Assembly (NCBI GenBank): GCA_019009955.1
Contig: CM032233.1
Span: forward strand, 96,896,001 to 96,960,000
Direction of reading: 5' to 3'
Length of the DNA: 64,000 bases
From: Riptortus pedestris
Taxonomy: Eukaryota; Arthropoda; Insecta; Hemiptera; Alydidae
Shown piece by piece: positions 47,770 through 59,578 of the stretch. How positions within the stretch are numbered: position 1 is the stretch's first letter; the number at the start of each line of letters is the position of its first letter. The notes beneath the pieces were generated by a model that was given only the letters and a program-made list of their open reading frames with translations, had not been told where the DNA came from and did no database searches. Made by a program: the position numbers and the translations under genes.

Positions 47770-47892
47770 GAACGAACCTCATTTTCTTCATCTCCTGGGT
47801 AGGATCGATGGACATTTTTCGAAATACCATCACCTTAATAGCTGAGTACAACCTCAATAGCTGATTTCCCCTCGGGGGAATCTGCTAAAATC
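47278..47892 (-). mobile_element. Family H, complete minus-strand copy
   Basis: 3' end ACGTCACGCAGGGGCTCTG, AAGCAGATTTCCCACG. Subfamily mark GGAAACGGCCGAACTAGC, core, (TA)n at 47713-47763, shortened left block, palindrome GCTGATTTCCCCTCGGGGGAATCTGCT. The 108-codon frame 47476-47802 follows the repeat sequence. Confidence 0.9.
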
Positions 47893-47930
47893 TATTTAGT
47901 TACCGCAGCCCGTGAGTAACGGGCTTTACT
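47893..47930 (+). mobile_element. Small family H 3'-end remnant in opposite orientation
   Basis: ATCTATTTAGTTACCGCAGCCC then GTGAGTAACGGGC looks like the inverted repeat and hairpin of a plus-strand 3' end, directly abutting the minus-strand copy. Confidence 0.3.
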
Positions 47931-48080
47931 GTATAGCCATGTAGGGACTTATTTATAGTTGAGGCAGTCCCTGCTGGGAGTTGGCAAATTGTGGAAAGCC
48001 TATAGATAGTAGTTGTTGGAGCTAAGGTTTAAGTGATTAGACTGGTCGGGTAGGGTATAGGAGCGGTGAGGTAGACAAGC

Positions 48081-48126
<46 letters not shown>

Positions 48127-48406
48127 GAGAGAGAGAGAGAGAGTGAGAGAGAGAGAGATAAAAAAGGTGTGGATGATGAGAGTGTATTAGGGGCCAAATA
48201 GTTGTGGGGGCCCCCTGGGGTAGCAGCGGGGGGCCTCACCCACACCTAGCCTACCCTGGGCCCCGCCGCCAATTAAAATACACCCATTGTTGCTCCGGCA
48301 ACAACAATGCAGCCCGCCGGCTAGCTCTCAGCTCCTCCCTTGATTCGCACCAACTCTTAAACAGATGCTCCACATACAAGCATATTACCCAAACTATTAA
48401 AAAAAA
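47931..48406. other. (GA)n tract and GC-rich island
   Basis: 48082-48160 is an interrupted (GA)n. 48200-48345 is the most GC-rich sequence in this half of the window (GGGGGCCCCCTGGGG, GGGCCCCGCCGCC) and includes a hairpin-like ATTGTTGCTCCGGCAACAACAAT. Frames on both strands here (48000-48526) have no recognisable domain. Confidence 0.55.
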
Positions 48407-48517
48407 GTCCGTCTCGCAGGGGCTGCGTAAACTAAGCAGATTCCCCACGCGAAGGTTTACAATAGATAAATATACATACCGGTAGCACAGCCGTGAATGC
48501 TCAGTAAATGTATAATA
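48407..48517 (-). mobile_element. Family H 3'-end fragment in tandem with the next copy
   Basis: GTCCGTCTCGCAGGGGCTGCG, AAGCAGATTCCCCACG and CATACCGGTAGCACAG form a 110-bp 3' end, followed at once by another 3' end at 48518. It shares CATACCGGTA with the copy at 23444. Confidence 0.65.
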
Positions 48518-48920
48518 GCCCGTCACGCAGGGGCTCGTAAACTAAGCAGATTTCCCACGTGATGGTTTACAATAGAGAAATTTCACGAGAGCCGAGCAAT
48601 CAAGGAAACGGCCAAACGAGCTTTTGGCGGGAAAGTCACTCTCGTCCGGTGCCGTCAATTTAATAAAAATGCAAATATCTCAGTTAATATTCAAGATAGA
48701 GAATAAATGTATATAACAATATTTATAGTAAATGTAATTTGTAATAAGATTGATTCTGTACAATATTTTGAATTTTCCGAAAATCCCCCCCCCTAAACCT
48801 CCCCTCCCACTAGTCCGATTTCAACGATTAACGAACTTGATCTTCCTTTTTACATAAAACGATTAAATTCCGAGTTTGGTAACGATCAAACAAAAATTGC
48901 GACCGCTAGAGCGTTAACAG

Positions 48921-48998
<78 letters not shown>

Positions 48999-49108
48999 TT
49001 GAACGGACCTCATTTTCGTCATCTCCTGGGTAGGATCGATGGACATGACAACTTGGGTCATGAGTACGACCTCAATAGCCGATTTCCCTGAAGGGAAATC
49101 TGCTAAAA
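48518..49108 (-). mobile_element. Family H, complete minus-strand copy
   Basis: 3' end CCCGTCACGCAGGGGCTCG, AAGCAGATTTCCCACG. Subfamily mark GGAAACGGCCAAACGAGC, core, (TA)n at 48926-48992, left block, palindrome GCCGATTTCCCTGAAGGGAAATCTGCT then AAAA. Confidence 0.92.
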
Positions 49109-49109
49109 G

Positions 49110-49993
49110 TATAAAATCAAAAGTCTAACATGGTTGGTTCTATAACAGACAAACTGCGTTCAGTCCGAAGTAGTCCGTCACGAAGGGACTGGGTAAACTA
49201 AGCAGATTTCCTCTAGTTCTGGTATAACACACTTGTGATCTCATCTCTCCACCTATTCACTTTTTCATTTTAATTTTCATGTCTACAGGGCAGAGGGTGT
49301 TACTGAAGGCAGGAAATAAGGAAGTACGAATAACTCGCTTAATAATTGACTTACCTTAAAATGCATTGGATAACAATTGTAGAAAATCAAACGTTAAACA
49401 AGATTTGCTCTATAACATTATATGACCCGACTCATAGTAAGGAAGATCTTTTGAATTTTCTAATTCCCCCCTCTCAAAACCACCACTATTCCAACTCCGA
49501 TTTCAGTCAATTACAAATAAGATCTTTAGTGTTGACTAAAACGGCTAAATATCGAGAATGCTGAAGATTAAATAAACATTTTCGAGTAAAGAACTAAAAA
49601 TCTTAATTGAATCACACACAACAGATATTTGCATGTATCTCATCTAATAAAGTTCTATTCAAGATAAGATTCGATGTTTAAGCTTGGAACACTACACCTC
49701 ATTATACTTGTATATTCACTTATTATTGTGTGATGGATAAAGTGAGGGTTAAAAAGGCTGAAAATTAAAAAATATCGGTTAATATTCATAATAGAGAAAA
49801 AGTGTATAGAACACAATTTATAGAAAATTAACTGTCCAATAAGATTGCTTATTTACGATTTTTCGATCCCACTCATAGGGGAGGGGATATTTTTTAGTTC
49901 TGCCGTATCGAATTTAATCTTTAGTTTTACACGAAATACCTATAAGAAGTTTCTTAACGATGTAACAAAATTTGCTACGGCTAGACGGGTAAT

Positions 49994-50052
<59 letters not shown>

Positions 50053-50215
50053 GTGTGTGTGTATGTATGAGTATAGCCTCAAATAATTCCCCGAGATGGA
50101 AATGTGCTAAAACGAAGATATTTCGAATTAACGATTTTAACGCCCCCTCCCCTTTAAATCCACACCCTTCCTGATTCTATGAAAACAACCCGGCCGTACT
50201 TTTGCATGAAATACG
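49110..50215 (-). mobile_element. Older family H host copy around the 49172 insertion
   Basis: 49128-49171 (ATGGTTGGTTCTATAACAGA, GCGTTCAGTCCGAAG) and 50111-50215 (GAAGATATTTCGAATTAACG, CCCCCTCCCCTTTAAATCC) read as continuous H core if 49172-50110 is removed. Confidence 0.4.
49172..50110 (-). mobile_element. Family H copy with duplicated module
   Basis: 3' end GTCCGTCACGAAGGGACTGG, AAGCAGATTTCC. First module to about 49560 (ATTATATGACCCGACTC), second module 49600-49970 (GATTTTTCGATCCCACTC). (TA)n at 49998-50049, then decayed left end GCCTCAAATAATTCCCCGAG, GTGCTAAAAC. Same double-module layout as 30616-31411. Confidence 0.7.
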
Positions 50216-50229
50216 TGATATATATATAT

Positions 50230-50543
50230 ATGGGATTAGTTCAGGACTGAAAACTAATAAATAAATGCAAATATCAGGGTTAATATTAGAGTTATCGGAC
50301 AAGTGTATAAAGCAAACATTGGAGGAAATTAAATTGGGATGGTTGTATAACAATTTTCGATTCCACTCGAAATAGCACAGACAATTCCAATTTTTATTTT
50401 CCGCCCTCTAAACCCACCCCCTTTCTCCCAATTTTCCGGATAAGCCATTAAGGAACGTGATGTTACTTTTTTCATGGAAATTAAATGTAGTATTTGATGA
50501 ATCGAACCAAAATTATGACCTCCAGAATTATTATTATAAAATT

Positions 50544-50591
<48 letters not shown>

Positions 50592-50650
50592 GAACGGACC
50601 ACATTATCGTTAACTCCTAGGTAGAATCACACCAAGAAATAGCTAAATTA
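50230..50650 (-). mobile_element. Family H fragment
   Basis: GGGATTAGTTCAGGACTGAAAAC, CAATTTTCGATTCCACTCG, AACCCACCCCCTTTCTCCC, (TA)n at 50556-50585 and TTGAACGGACCACATTATCG follow minus-strand order. The 3' end and palindrome are missing. Confidence 0.6.
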
Positions 50651-50654
50651 CATT

Positions 50655-51085
50655 GCAGTCTTTCACGCAGGGGCTGCGTAAACACAGCAGATTTCGGACG
50701 CGCAGGAAAATTAATTTCTAAATTACCCAATGTATACAAGACAAGTAAAAATTGTATTAGTGGCAGTAATTAGGGGTTTAATGTCTACTGAAAACGAAGA
50801 TAGAAAAAATACAAAGAACCCGTTGATTTTTGTAGGCAATAATTAATGGAACAATCGTTGGGCATTGTTCTCGAAAAGATGGGCTGTGTCTGTATGTATC
50901 TGGTCTTGTATGTTATCTGGCGAATGACAAGGAAATATTTAAGGATTCATGTTTTGCCCCATCTAAAAATCCTCACTCCTCTTATTTCAGCTATTAACTA
51001 ACTGGATCTTCAGTTTTCCATGAAACGATTTAAGTTTGGGGCCGATTATATAAAAATTTAGGATACTCGAGTGTTAAATGAAACA
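50655..51085 (-). mobile_element. Family H, decayed copy with clear 3' end
   Basis: GTCTTTCACGCAGGGGCTGCG then ACAGCAGATTTCGGACG gives the 3' end. AATCCTCACTCCTCTTATTTCAG and CTGGATCTTCAGTTTTCC at 50960-51020 are core remnants. Confidence 0.5.
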
Positions 51086-51235
51086 GAAAATTGGTGCATA
51101 TATATTTGTACAGGCTGCGTTAACAGACGTTTTCTCAACTTCTGGAATGCTTTACATAGACTTTCTGGTCTATATTTTGTTATTATTGAAAACTGTATTT
51201 AAATAAGACTTAAAAATGAGTTTGAATGACCAAAG

Positions 51236-51288
<53 letters not shown>

Positions 51289-52172
51289 AGAGAGAGAGAG
51301 AGAGAGAGAAAAGAGAGAGAGAGAGTCAGATAGACAGAGGTAGAGGGAGAGAGAAAGAGAGAGTGAGAGGAGGGCTGGGCGGCGCGTGTTTTTGTCCAAA
51401 GTGTGGTGTGCTCAAGTCATCTGATCCCCTAATATAGATAATGTTGGTGCTGATATTAGAGGAGAATTATCTCAAGAAAATCCCCGTTCTCCGAGAATAA
51501 ATTATCCTGAAGGACTGGTAGTCCCACTGCTTATTAAATAAATTATTGTCATTTGCCTTTTCTCGAGGGGGACCGAGAATGCATTTACCCGGCTTCAGGC
51601 TTGGGCAACAGTTACGTTCCCCTTTGAAAGTTGTATAATCAATATTCCCAACTTACGCCTCGGGATGTAATTAGGGACAATGATCTTGTTTACACTAAAA
51701 AAGAAAAGAAAATAGATGTTGAAAGAGGTATAATTATTGTAGAACACTCCGCTTAAAGAAATAAAAATTGTATGAAGAAAATTTATGGCAGTAGAAAATA
51801 TATACACAGAATCTTTTTATGAACCATGCCGGCCCTTCCTCTTCGCCCAATATAATTGTTTGAAATATTCCATTTCCTGTTTGAAGAATTATTTCATAAT
51901 CTAACTTCGGTTCCTTACTAATTATCTATAAGGAGGGCGGTGGTTGTGTAAAAGCACTATGCCCTCTTCCGGCTTCTGCGCTAAGAATAGGACAATATAT
52001 ATGATTTAATTGTGCGGTTACCGGTCTTCGAGGTTGGACTTCTAACCTTACACCTTTCTGGAATATTACCACATAGGACTGGGAACCATTTGAACCCCCA
52101 CCTTAGCCAAGTGACACGTCTCCACCCCTTGAACCAAAAATTTCTTTAGTTCGGATTACCTTTAAAGAATTT
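51086..52172. other. (GT)n/(GA)n microsatellite and unique sequence
   Basis: 51238-51286 is (GT)n and 51287-51370 an interrupted (GA)n, followed by GGGCTGGGCGGCGCG. The rest is unremarkable, GC-moderate in 51560-52140, with no recognised gene. Confidence 0.6.
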
Positions 52173-52353
52173 AAGGTCAAGTTGGCTATGTGAATTAAGA
52201 CGTTGACCTTAATCTCACATGGTAAACCTAGAGTCGTGAGTTTGATTCACACCTGGTCAATAGGAATTTATTTAGTGTCGAACTTATTAAATAAACACCC
52301 TAATCCCACCCTAGCTAGAAAAAGGAGGAAACATGTAAATAGCCCGTCCCAAC
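52173..52353 (+). mobile_element. SINE-1 copy d, 3' truncated
   Basis: GTTGGCTATGTGAATTAAGAC, CTCACATGGTAAACCTAGAG, GAGTTTGATTCACACCTGG and GTAAATAGCCCGTCCCAA match the family. The A-rich tail is missing. Confidence 0.75.
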
Positions 52354-53765
52354 AATGACAATGAAGAATTTAGTTAGAATGTTCACTATGTCAAGTGGTA
52401 TACCACTCGAGAATCTTTTGGTGTTCAATGAAATTAATGTTGACGTGCAACTGCAAGTAAAATATAATGCATATCTTTCAATTAAATGTTCTAAACATAA
52501 TATTTTTAATTATGGGGTTAAAGGAACTCCGCAACTAACACGATTTATTCCTAAGAAAATTTCAAAGTAATAATTTTTAAAACCAATAATTATATTACTA
52601 GATGTTTTATATTATATAAATTTATTCTGTTTTATATTAAATAACTCAATAATCAAAATCAATAAGGGAGAATGAAGTTAAATTTTGTAAAGTTAATTTA
52701 ATTTTTAATTAAGGGATGGTCTGGAGATTTATCTTTCTGCTCTAGTCATGAGGTTGGAGTGTGTCCTATGTGTAACAGTGTCTGTCCTATCCTATGACTC
52801 GTGAGTACGACTTCATCTTGTCTATGGTCTGGATAGCCACTCCCTTACACTATGATTGATTTCTTACATATGATTTTCTGTTGTACGGTGGCGACATCTT
52901 TGCCAATTATTTAATATTGTCTGACATAAATATCAGTTAATTTATGTCAGAAGGAAGTATCTGAGAAGCAAATTTGGTGAGTTCGTCTACATGTTTGTAT
53001 GTCCAATGATTTCATTTCATGGAACCCACTTCATTCATATACTCCATTTTTGGTATAACATAATAAAGTAAGTAAAATAAATTAAGCACGCTAAATATTT
53101 AATTGCATATCATGACCAAATAATTTATTGGAAAAATTGTATCGAAACATACTACCGTAAACAGGGAAGTACTTGGAATTCCTGGTAACAAAATAGAGAA
53201 GTTGACAACCATGAAATGTAGGGGGTTCTCTTTCTCTTTTATTGTAAAAGAAAACAACAACGAGCGTCAATTTATGTGATAAATATAAGTTTTGACTTAT
53301 TTCTTTTTAGAGAAATCTGGAAAATTGTAACTTACGAATTTTAAGGTATGGTTAAAAAGAATTGAAACATTCAAGAACGTTTTAGTAGTGTGACAAAGTT
53401 GTTTTCTAATTATTCCAAGTCGTTTCTAATGCAATTTTAATTAAGAGAGTATTTTGACGATTTCCTTTGACTTTCTATTGATACCGTTTAATTAGTTTTC
53501 AACTACATTAATTTAGAGAGATTAGATTAACTTCTACTTATTTACGGCGTAATAATAAGCTTCCGAAAATGGGTTAATGCATTTGTAGTTATAAAGTAAC
53601 TACTTAATACATACGTATTTATATATAGACATTCTTGTGTATAGATCCTAGCCTTTCTTACAAATTATTTTACTAAGCAAATTATAAGCGGTTACAAGTA
53701 AGAGCATTTTACTACACAAATCGAGTGTTGTAATCCCTAAAAGACGAACAGAATCATTTCAAATT
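52354..53765. other. AT-rich stretch, no gene recognised
   Basis: A 71-codon plus frame (52355-52570) directly follows the SINE but shows no known domain. The remainder is AT-rich. Confidence 0.35.
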
Positions 53766-53985
53766 CAAATTGAACTCAACACCTAAAACGAAAGTTCCAA
53801 TAATAAATGAGAAATAAAGTAACGGAAATGCCAAAATCAAAATTAGAAACCTATAAAATAGAAGAAGTTGGTGAGTTTCGATACCTAGAAAACATCATCT
53901 TTGAAAAAAAGAATAATGGTAGACCTGAAGTTCATTAGACTAACTAATCATGCCATACAAAACAAAACAACAGTATGAGTGTGAT
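53766..53985 (+). pseudogene. Non-LTR retrotransposon reverse transcriptase remnant
   Basis: Three short pieces in three frames line up with the palm/thumb end of LINE reverse transcriptases. LNSTPKTKVPIINEK (frame 1, 53770-53814) recalls the usual LN..KTK.M.I segment. IEEVGEFRYLENIIFEKK (frame 2) recalls IE.V..F.YLG..I. RLTNHAIQNKT (frame 3, from 53937) recalls EI..RI..A. The order and spacing are as in RTE- or Jockey-type elements; the clade is not resolved. Two frameshifts and stops make it dead. It is on the same strand and 0.7 kb before another RT fragment. Confidence 0.55.
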
Positions 53986-54672
53986 ACTAAACGTTTATTT
54001 TTGTTTTACAGCATAATAGTAAATTATAAAAATGGATTTATATACCAGAAATTATTAAGTTACAACATAATAATACAAATTTATGATATAATAATAATAA
54101 CAACAACACGTTCTTGAGTCCATATTCAACAATTTTAATATTTTTTTGGAAATAACTAGAGGCAAATTATAAGCTTTTAGAAGAACGAGTCAATGTTTAA
54201 AACAGGTTTAACGTAAATATTCTATTTATAATTTACTTCTGGGTTTATTACTTTTACAAAAAAAAATGAAAGGTAATGTTTTATGAGTGTATGGTTTTAG
54301 ATAATTTTTCTTAAAATTCATGCTATTTTTTATTTCATTATAGTAACTAATCGTTATGAAGTACGTATAGAAATATATTTGGCTGTCAAAGGTATAATGC
54401 ACATTTAAATACTTGCTAAGTAATCACTTACTTGATAATGGAAAAATGAAAGTCTGAAGTTATACCATCGAAAATACCTGAAACAGAAAGTTCTAATTAA
54501 AAATCATTCATTAACTAGTGAACATGCGTTTATGTTATGCAATATATATATATAATTTGTATATATCTACAAATATTATATTTCTAACAACCATTGAAAT
54601 TTCTAAAGAATTTATATAGCTTTTAAAATTCATTTTATCACAGAAATATTTTAAATTACTGGGCAATTTTGA

Positions 54673-54927
54673 CAAGTTGGGTGCTGCAATAACCCCCTTC
54701 TGCCTAACATTTATTTGGATTATCTGAGAGCTGTTGGCATATTGGCCAATAGAAACTCCTTCGGAAAATGCCTCAGATTTTACTCCATGTATGGAGATGA
54801 CTGTTATTCTTTATTTTGTTGGTACGAATACCTAAACAGCGCCCACGCATCCGCTAAGTTTACTCTGGAGTCGGAAACGGAAGGAAAACTGAATTATCTA
54901 CGTTCGCTTATACCGAGGAATGGATGA
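54673..54927 (+). pseudogene. Reverse transcriptase remnant, probably Penelope-like
   Basis: An uninterrupted frame from 54673 to a TGA at 54925-54927 reads PLLPNIYLDYLR (compare SPLSP.LANIYM.Y of RT block 4), then MYGDDCYSLF (compare RYVDD.F, block 5), then YEYLNSAHASAKFTLESE and GKLNYLRSLI (compare LN..HP.I.FT.E.E....L.FLD). The order is that of Penelope-like and some LINE reverse transcriptases. The distance between the blocks is shorter than usual, so internal deletions are likely. The first catalytic residue position reads YGDD rather than YVDD. No GIY-YIG endonuclease motif was found downstream. Foldback P3, of Penelope-terminal type, starts 0.7 kb further on. Confidence 0.5.
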
Positions 54928-55630
54928 ACATTGATATTCAGGAAAAAATCCAATACTGATATCTTGGTACCTGCAGATTTCTTCCATCAATTTAAACATA
55001 CCTTAATAAATTTAGGACTAATAACAAAGCATGTCAATTAAATTAAAAATGAATGTTATATATTTATAGTGATACTAAGACTGTCAGGGAATTAATTTAT
55101 TATTATATATTTATTAAATTGATAGATTTTATAAAATGCATTCGTGAAATTGGAGTTAATTTTATAATAAATGTATTATTTAAGTATAAATGCTATTTAA
55201 TAATATGTAAAGAAACTAGTTGGCATAATATTAGTAACATTATTACATAAAACACAAATATTTGACACGTTCCATTGTTATGTTAGTATCTAATGGAAAT
55301 AAATACATTTCATTTCATCTTCCTCAGTACATAATGTCTGTTTTGATATTTAAGATAGACCGACTTCATCTACCCTCTTAGAAACAGCCAATGTATAATA
55401 TTGATTAATTATGAAGATTATATAATAATGTTAGCTTCAACAGAAAAAGTAGTTTTAGTCCTCCAATAAACTATATGAAAGTTTAGTGAAAGGATGTATC
55501 TATTATGTTAAAATTATACCAAATCGTGAATCAGAATTATCATTTAATTACAGGGCTCTAGGTGAAGCTATGTTAAATTATCAGCCGGACGGGTTTAAAT
55601 GAAGTAAAAAATGGTTGGGCATCGGCTAAA
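54928..55630. other. AT-rich stretch between RT remnant and foldback
   Basis: A 65-codon frame (55053-55250) rich in Ile and Tyr has no recognisable motif. It could be decayed retroelement body. Confidence 0.3.
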
Positions 55631-56040
55631 GAAGTGCTCAATAAGTCATGAGATGGGTATTATTGTGCTAACAGTTTCGGACGCTCTTGGTATCCTTCTT
55701 CAGAGCTACAACGAACGAAAAATGTTGTAAGATATTTGTGGACATAACGTTTTTTACAAAATAATTAAATAAGAACAACAAGAAAAAAACATTTTGAAAT
55801 AGTGGGAGTAATAAAAATTTTGAGTTGAAGGAACAAAATTCAACAAGGGAATGAGAGTAAAATACTCAAAAATGTTTGTTAATCCATATAATTTCCAAAT
55901 TTTATTTCTTGCTCTTCTTAAGTTATTAATATGCTATATATACAAATATCTTATTCAATATTTTGCTCCGTTTAGCTCTGAAGGATACCAATGGCGTCCG
56001 AAACTGTTAGCAAAAAATATACTAACTTATTGAGTACTTG
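55631..56040. mobile_element. Foldback element P3 with hammerhead-like cores in both arms
   Basis: The left arm (GAAGTGCTCAATAAGT to CTTCTTCAGAGCT, 55631-55706) pairs with 55974-56040 in complement. The minus strand of the left arm has CTGAAGA (55697-55703), an 18-nt segment with GGA/TCC ends, and GAAAC (55674-55678), the conserved C-U-G-A-N-G-A / G-A-A-A core of hammerhead ribozymes. The right arm (plus strand) has CTCTGAAGGA, then CGTCCGAAACTG, with the core altered. The interior is AT-rich and noncoding. Confidence 0.6.
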
Positions 56041-58378
56041 TTTATCTGACACCCAACTATCCTCCAACTCATTATGTATTTATGAGTGTACGTTTAAGCT
56101 TGTATGCATTTGTGAGTCTTTGCGCAGGACTGAACATATTTACATTCTTCTGAATATGTGAAAATATAGGTACTTATATACATGTTACTAACAAAGACTG
56201 AATTTGGCGAAATTGACAAGCTATTGGGGACTTTTTATTTTCGGTTAAAGTAGGTCGCCGATCAAATATGGTAACCCGCAAATCGTCGTGGGTATTAAAA
56301 ATAGAAGTAGAAAAACTGCCGAATAGAAACATCCAGGAAGCTTTGGCCTTCTCTCCTCACGTTTTGAGTAAATGCTTATGGAGTTTAAGACAATATTTGG
56401 GTCTTTGTAAAATAATGAAATACCCACTACGAGTTTTAGACAAACTGTTTGGTCCAGGCTTCCAAAATCTTAAATAAATGTGTTTACCTGCATTTTAGTT
56501 AATTTGTTCACCCATTGACCTTGAGAGGATAATAATTTTGGTCCTTGGCCGAATTTAGTATTGACCGTAACATGTACTTTCATTTTGGATCAGAGTTTTC
56601 TTTAATCCTTAGTATTAATGTTCTTATGAACAGTTCTAACGGTGTATATAGTGATTTAGTATTATTAGGAAACTTTATTTACAACTACAATATGTTGATC
56701 CTGGAAACTAATAGCGATAATAGATTCACATGTAGAGTTAAAAGTAATGGAGGTTTTTAATAATTATTTGTAAGACATTGTAACTAAAAATATATGAACA
56801 CCATTTGGCTGGTAATTTTAATAAGTAGAATAATTTAAATAAAATTTATTTTAAAAATATAGATCAGATTAAAGCAACTGGCTAAAGGAATGGCACGAAC
56901 TTAGTAAAATATGATTTAGATTTGATTCGAATGAGTACAAAAATAATGGCATCAAGCCAGTGAGTAACGGTTCCTTACTTGCTGAGAGGCTATCTCATAA
57001 ATTACTGGATTAATTTAAAAGAAAAAAATAAATAAATAAAACATTCATCATTGGAAGGATATACACATTTATACACAAATTTTAAAAAATAAAATATTAA
57101 CGGGTGAAAGGATTCTTAATGCTGTTGCCAGTAATATGGTAATTCCGATTAGAATGGTAGCATTTGTAATAACCTATGCCGGATCATGGACGTTGGCCTT
57201 CGGCGACCTTGCCTCCCTCTTGCAGCCGAAGCTAACAAAAACACCCACGACTTCTCTGATTTTAAATGTTCGACTTATCTCACGCTTCTTCCCTTTACTA
57301 CCAACTTACAACATTCCCCTTTGAGAAGACAGCCTCAAGCCCAACACACACTTATAACCAGTTTGACAACATGAGAGAGATGTCCACCAGACAACAGGTC
57401 ACATTTGGTAGTTTAGTAAAACAAGAACCAGTTTCGAGAAAAAACTAAAACTAAAGTAAATAGCAAAATAAACTTAAAAGTAAAAGTAAAGTATTTCGAA
57501 CTATTTCTAAAACCAAAACTAAATCATTGAAAATTGATAAAAAACTGAAATAAAGATTTTGTTTACTTAGATTAGTTTATCTAACTAAATTAAGTAACTC
57601 GAAGGTATAAACTTGCCAAATACCAACAAGCTTTCGGACTATAATTTCGAAAAAAGAGTGTTTTTAAAATTTAATTTGAAATAATTTGACTAATATTAAT
57701 GACACTACTTTTCCAAGTTCTTCTTTTTTAATTATATACCTCTTTTTTTATATTTCATTCATTGTTTTATATATATATTTTTAAGTAGACAAATAGTCTG
57801 TTATAATTATAACCACATTGCTATTGCTTTTTTCGTTTTTGTTTATAAATAAACTAAAAAATATTTATATTTTTTGTTGATGCTAGTTCAGTATCAAAGT
57901 ATGAATTAGTAGGCTGAATACTAACTGAAATACGCAAAAAATATTTGTTTCAATAAAAGTAATTTGTGAACTAATAACTAAAAGTAAACTATAATATTAA
58001 GTGGAAGTTACTTTTAGTTAATTCGAACTAATTACCTTACTAAAAACGGTCTCTAAAACTAAAACAATTATTTATTAAGAAACTACTCTAACAGAGTCCA
58101 ATTTTATGAATTGGATGTATTTTTTATTAGTTAACATGACTAATTATTATATAAATATAAAAATAAATGTATAACATTAGTTTGTATTTAGGTAGAGTAA
58201 ATTATCGTTAGTTTTGTAAACTAACGGTCGTCAGTACCCATTTGTGGACTGTACAAAAATGGAAATAAGTTAAACCTAACCATAACTGAAATGTCTATGA
58301 AAAAAATATGTTTAACCCTTAAAGGTAAAGGAATTCTTATTCAGTAACTTCATACATGCGGAGTTTTAATTTACTAAG
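56041..58378. other. AT-rich stretch with several short frames, none recognised
   Basis: Frames at 56268-56477, 56545-56760 and three overlapping ones at 57136-57448 have no domain I can name. 57175-57400 is less AT-rich. 57420-57660 and 57960-58080 are rich in AACTAAAA repeats. Confidence 0.35.
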
Positions 58379-58528
58379 CCATTTATGGGAGAAACGAAGG
58401 TTTTGGAGATATTGTTGACCGAATTGTGCAAGCCATATTGAAAAATGGCCTGGAAACACTATTTATGAATAAAAAAGACGTGTTCTTATTTTTAAAGAAA
58501 TTTCTCTCCACAGTTCCAAATAAAAATA
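58379..58528 (+). CDS. Weak candidate exon of unknown function
   Basis: Between an AG (58377-58378) and GTAAAT (58529) lies a 150-bp open block. It reads FGDIVDRIVQAILKNGLETL and then FMNKKDVFLFLKKFLSTVPN, an amphipathic helix-rich composition. An in-frame stop sits just before the AG, and the length is a multiple of three. A competing minus-strand frame covers the same DNA. I do not recognise the sequence; chance is a real alternative. Confidence 0.2.
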
Positions 58529-58529
58529 G

Positions 58530-59073
58530 TAAATGTGCCTTAAAAATATTTGGTTTAGTGTGAAATATATGTACCAAGATACAAATTACCAAACAAGAGC
58601 AATGATAACGGAAATGATAATCTCATTGAATATCAATATATTCTTTTACACAGAAGAATTATAAAGAACCTGAAAACATTATGGAGGTGTAAAGTGTAAG
58701 CCACGTAAATTATGATTGGTTTTCTTAGTATTTTGCTGTTTAAAAAGAAACGTTTGTTTACTCTGGAAAAACTTAAAACGAACGTTAACAGAAAACGTTG
58801 CCAATTTGAAAAATATCTCCAAGTAAATTGTGATTATTATTCATAATATTTTTATTTATGTAAAATGAAACGTCTACAGACTAGTCTAAAGGAATCCACA
58901 ATGATAAACACTTCTTTTCAATTTGGTATGTTGGACCAAGTTGAACCAATGTTTTTTTTTTCTCATCTGTGGCCATCAAAATAAAACATTAGCTTGATCT
59001 CCACTTCCGGTATAAGCTTATTCCCCTAAAATAAAATCAAGATCTCTCCTTATCTTATGCCGTTTTCAGTCGC
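58530..59073. other. No recognised feature
   Basis: AT-rich sequence only. Confidence 0.35.
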
Positions 59074-59264
59074 GTTGGATGAAATAAAACTGCATCAGCT
59101 TGCCGACGTTTCGGAATAATTTATTACCTTTGTCAAGGCCCCCAATATTACAAATTATTAAATACTATTTGTTATTAATATATTAGCAATATTGCAGGCC
59201 TTGATGAAGGTAATGTATTGTTCCGAAACGCCGGCTAGGTGATGCACTTTCATTTCACCATTCG
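59074..59264. mobile_element. Foldback element P4
   Basis: The left arm 59074-59140 (TGGATGAAATAAAACTGCAT to TTTGTCAAGGCC) and right arm 59197-59264 pair in complement over about 66 bp with few mismatches. The right arm reads TTGATGAAGG then TTCCGAAACGCCGGC; the left arm in complement reads CTTGACAAAGG then CCGAAACGTCGGC. This is the same motif as P1-P3. Confidence 0.65.
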
Positions 59265-59547
59265 TGACCGACATCTACATAAGAAAATCAAAAGGGTTAA
59301 TCGGCAGTCAAGGATATTCATCAAAAATCAAGAGGTTATTGGTTTTAATAAAACTTTTGTAGAGAAACATTTCACCGAGCCCGCGTAAATAATACGTAGC
59401 ATAAATTGGTTTATTTCCAGTATTCAAACCATTACCGAACCCATTTCTCACTTACAATTCCCCAAGGTAATTATCAACCCATCATTAAATATAGCTTAAG
59501 GTGGCTGTGGTTTTCCAAAACATTTAAGACGTCGATAAGAATGCTTC

Positions 59548-59578
<31 letters not shown>

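Noticed and set aside
52355..52570. 71-codon frame after the truncated SINE
   Set aside because: No recognisable domain or splice context; length is within chance expectation for a 64-kb window.
56545..56760. 71-codon frame with protein-like composition
   Set aside because: No family recognised, AT-rich codon use like the background, no convincing acceptor or donor.
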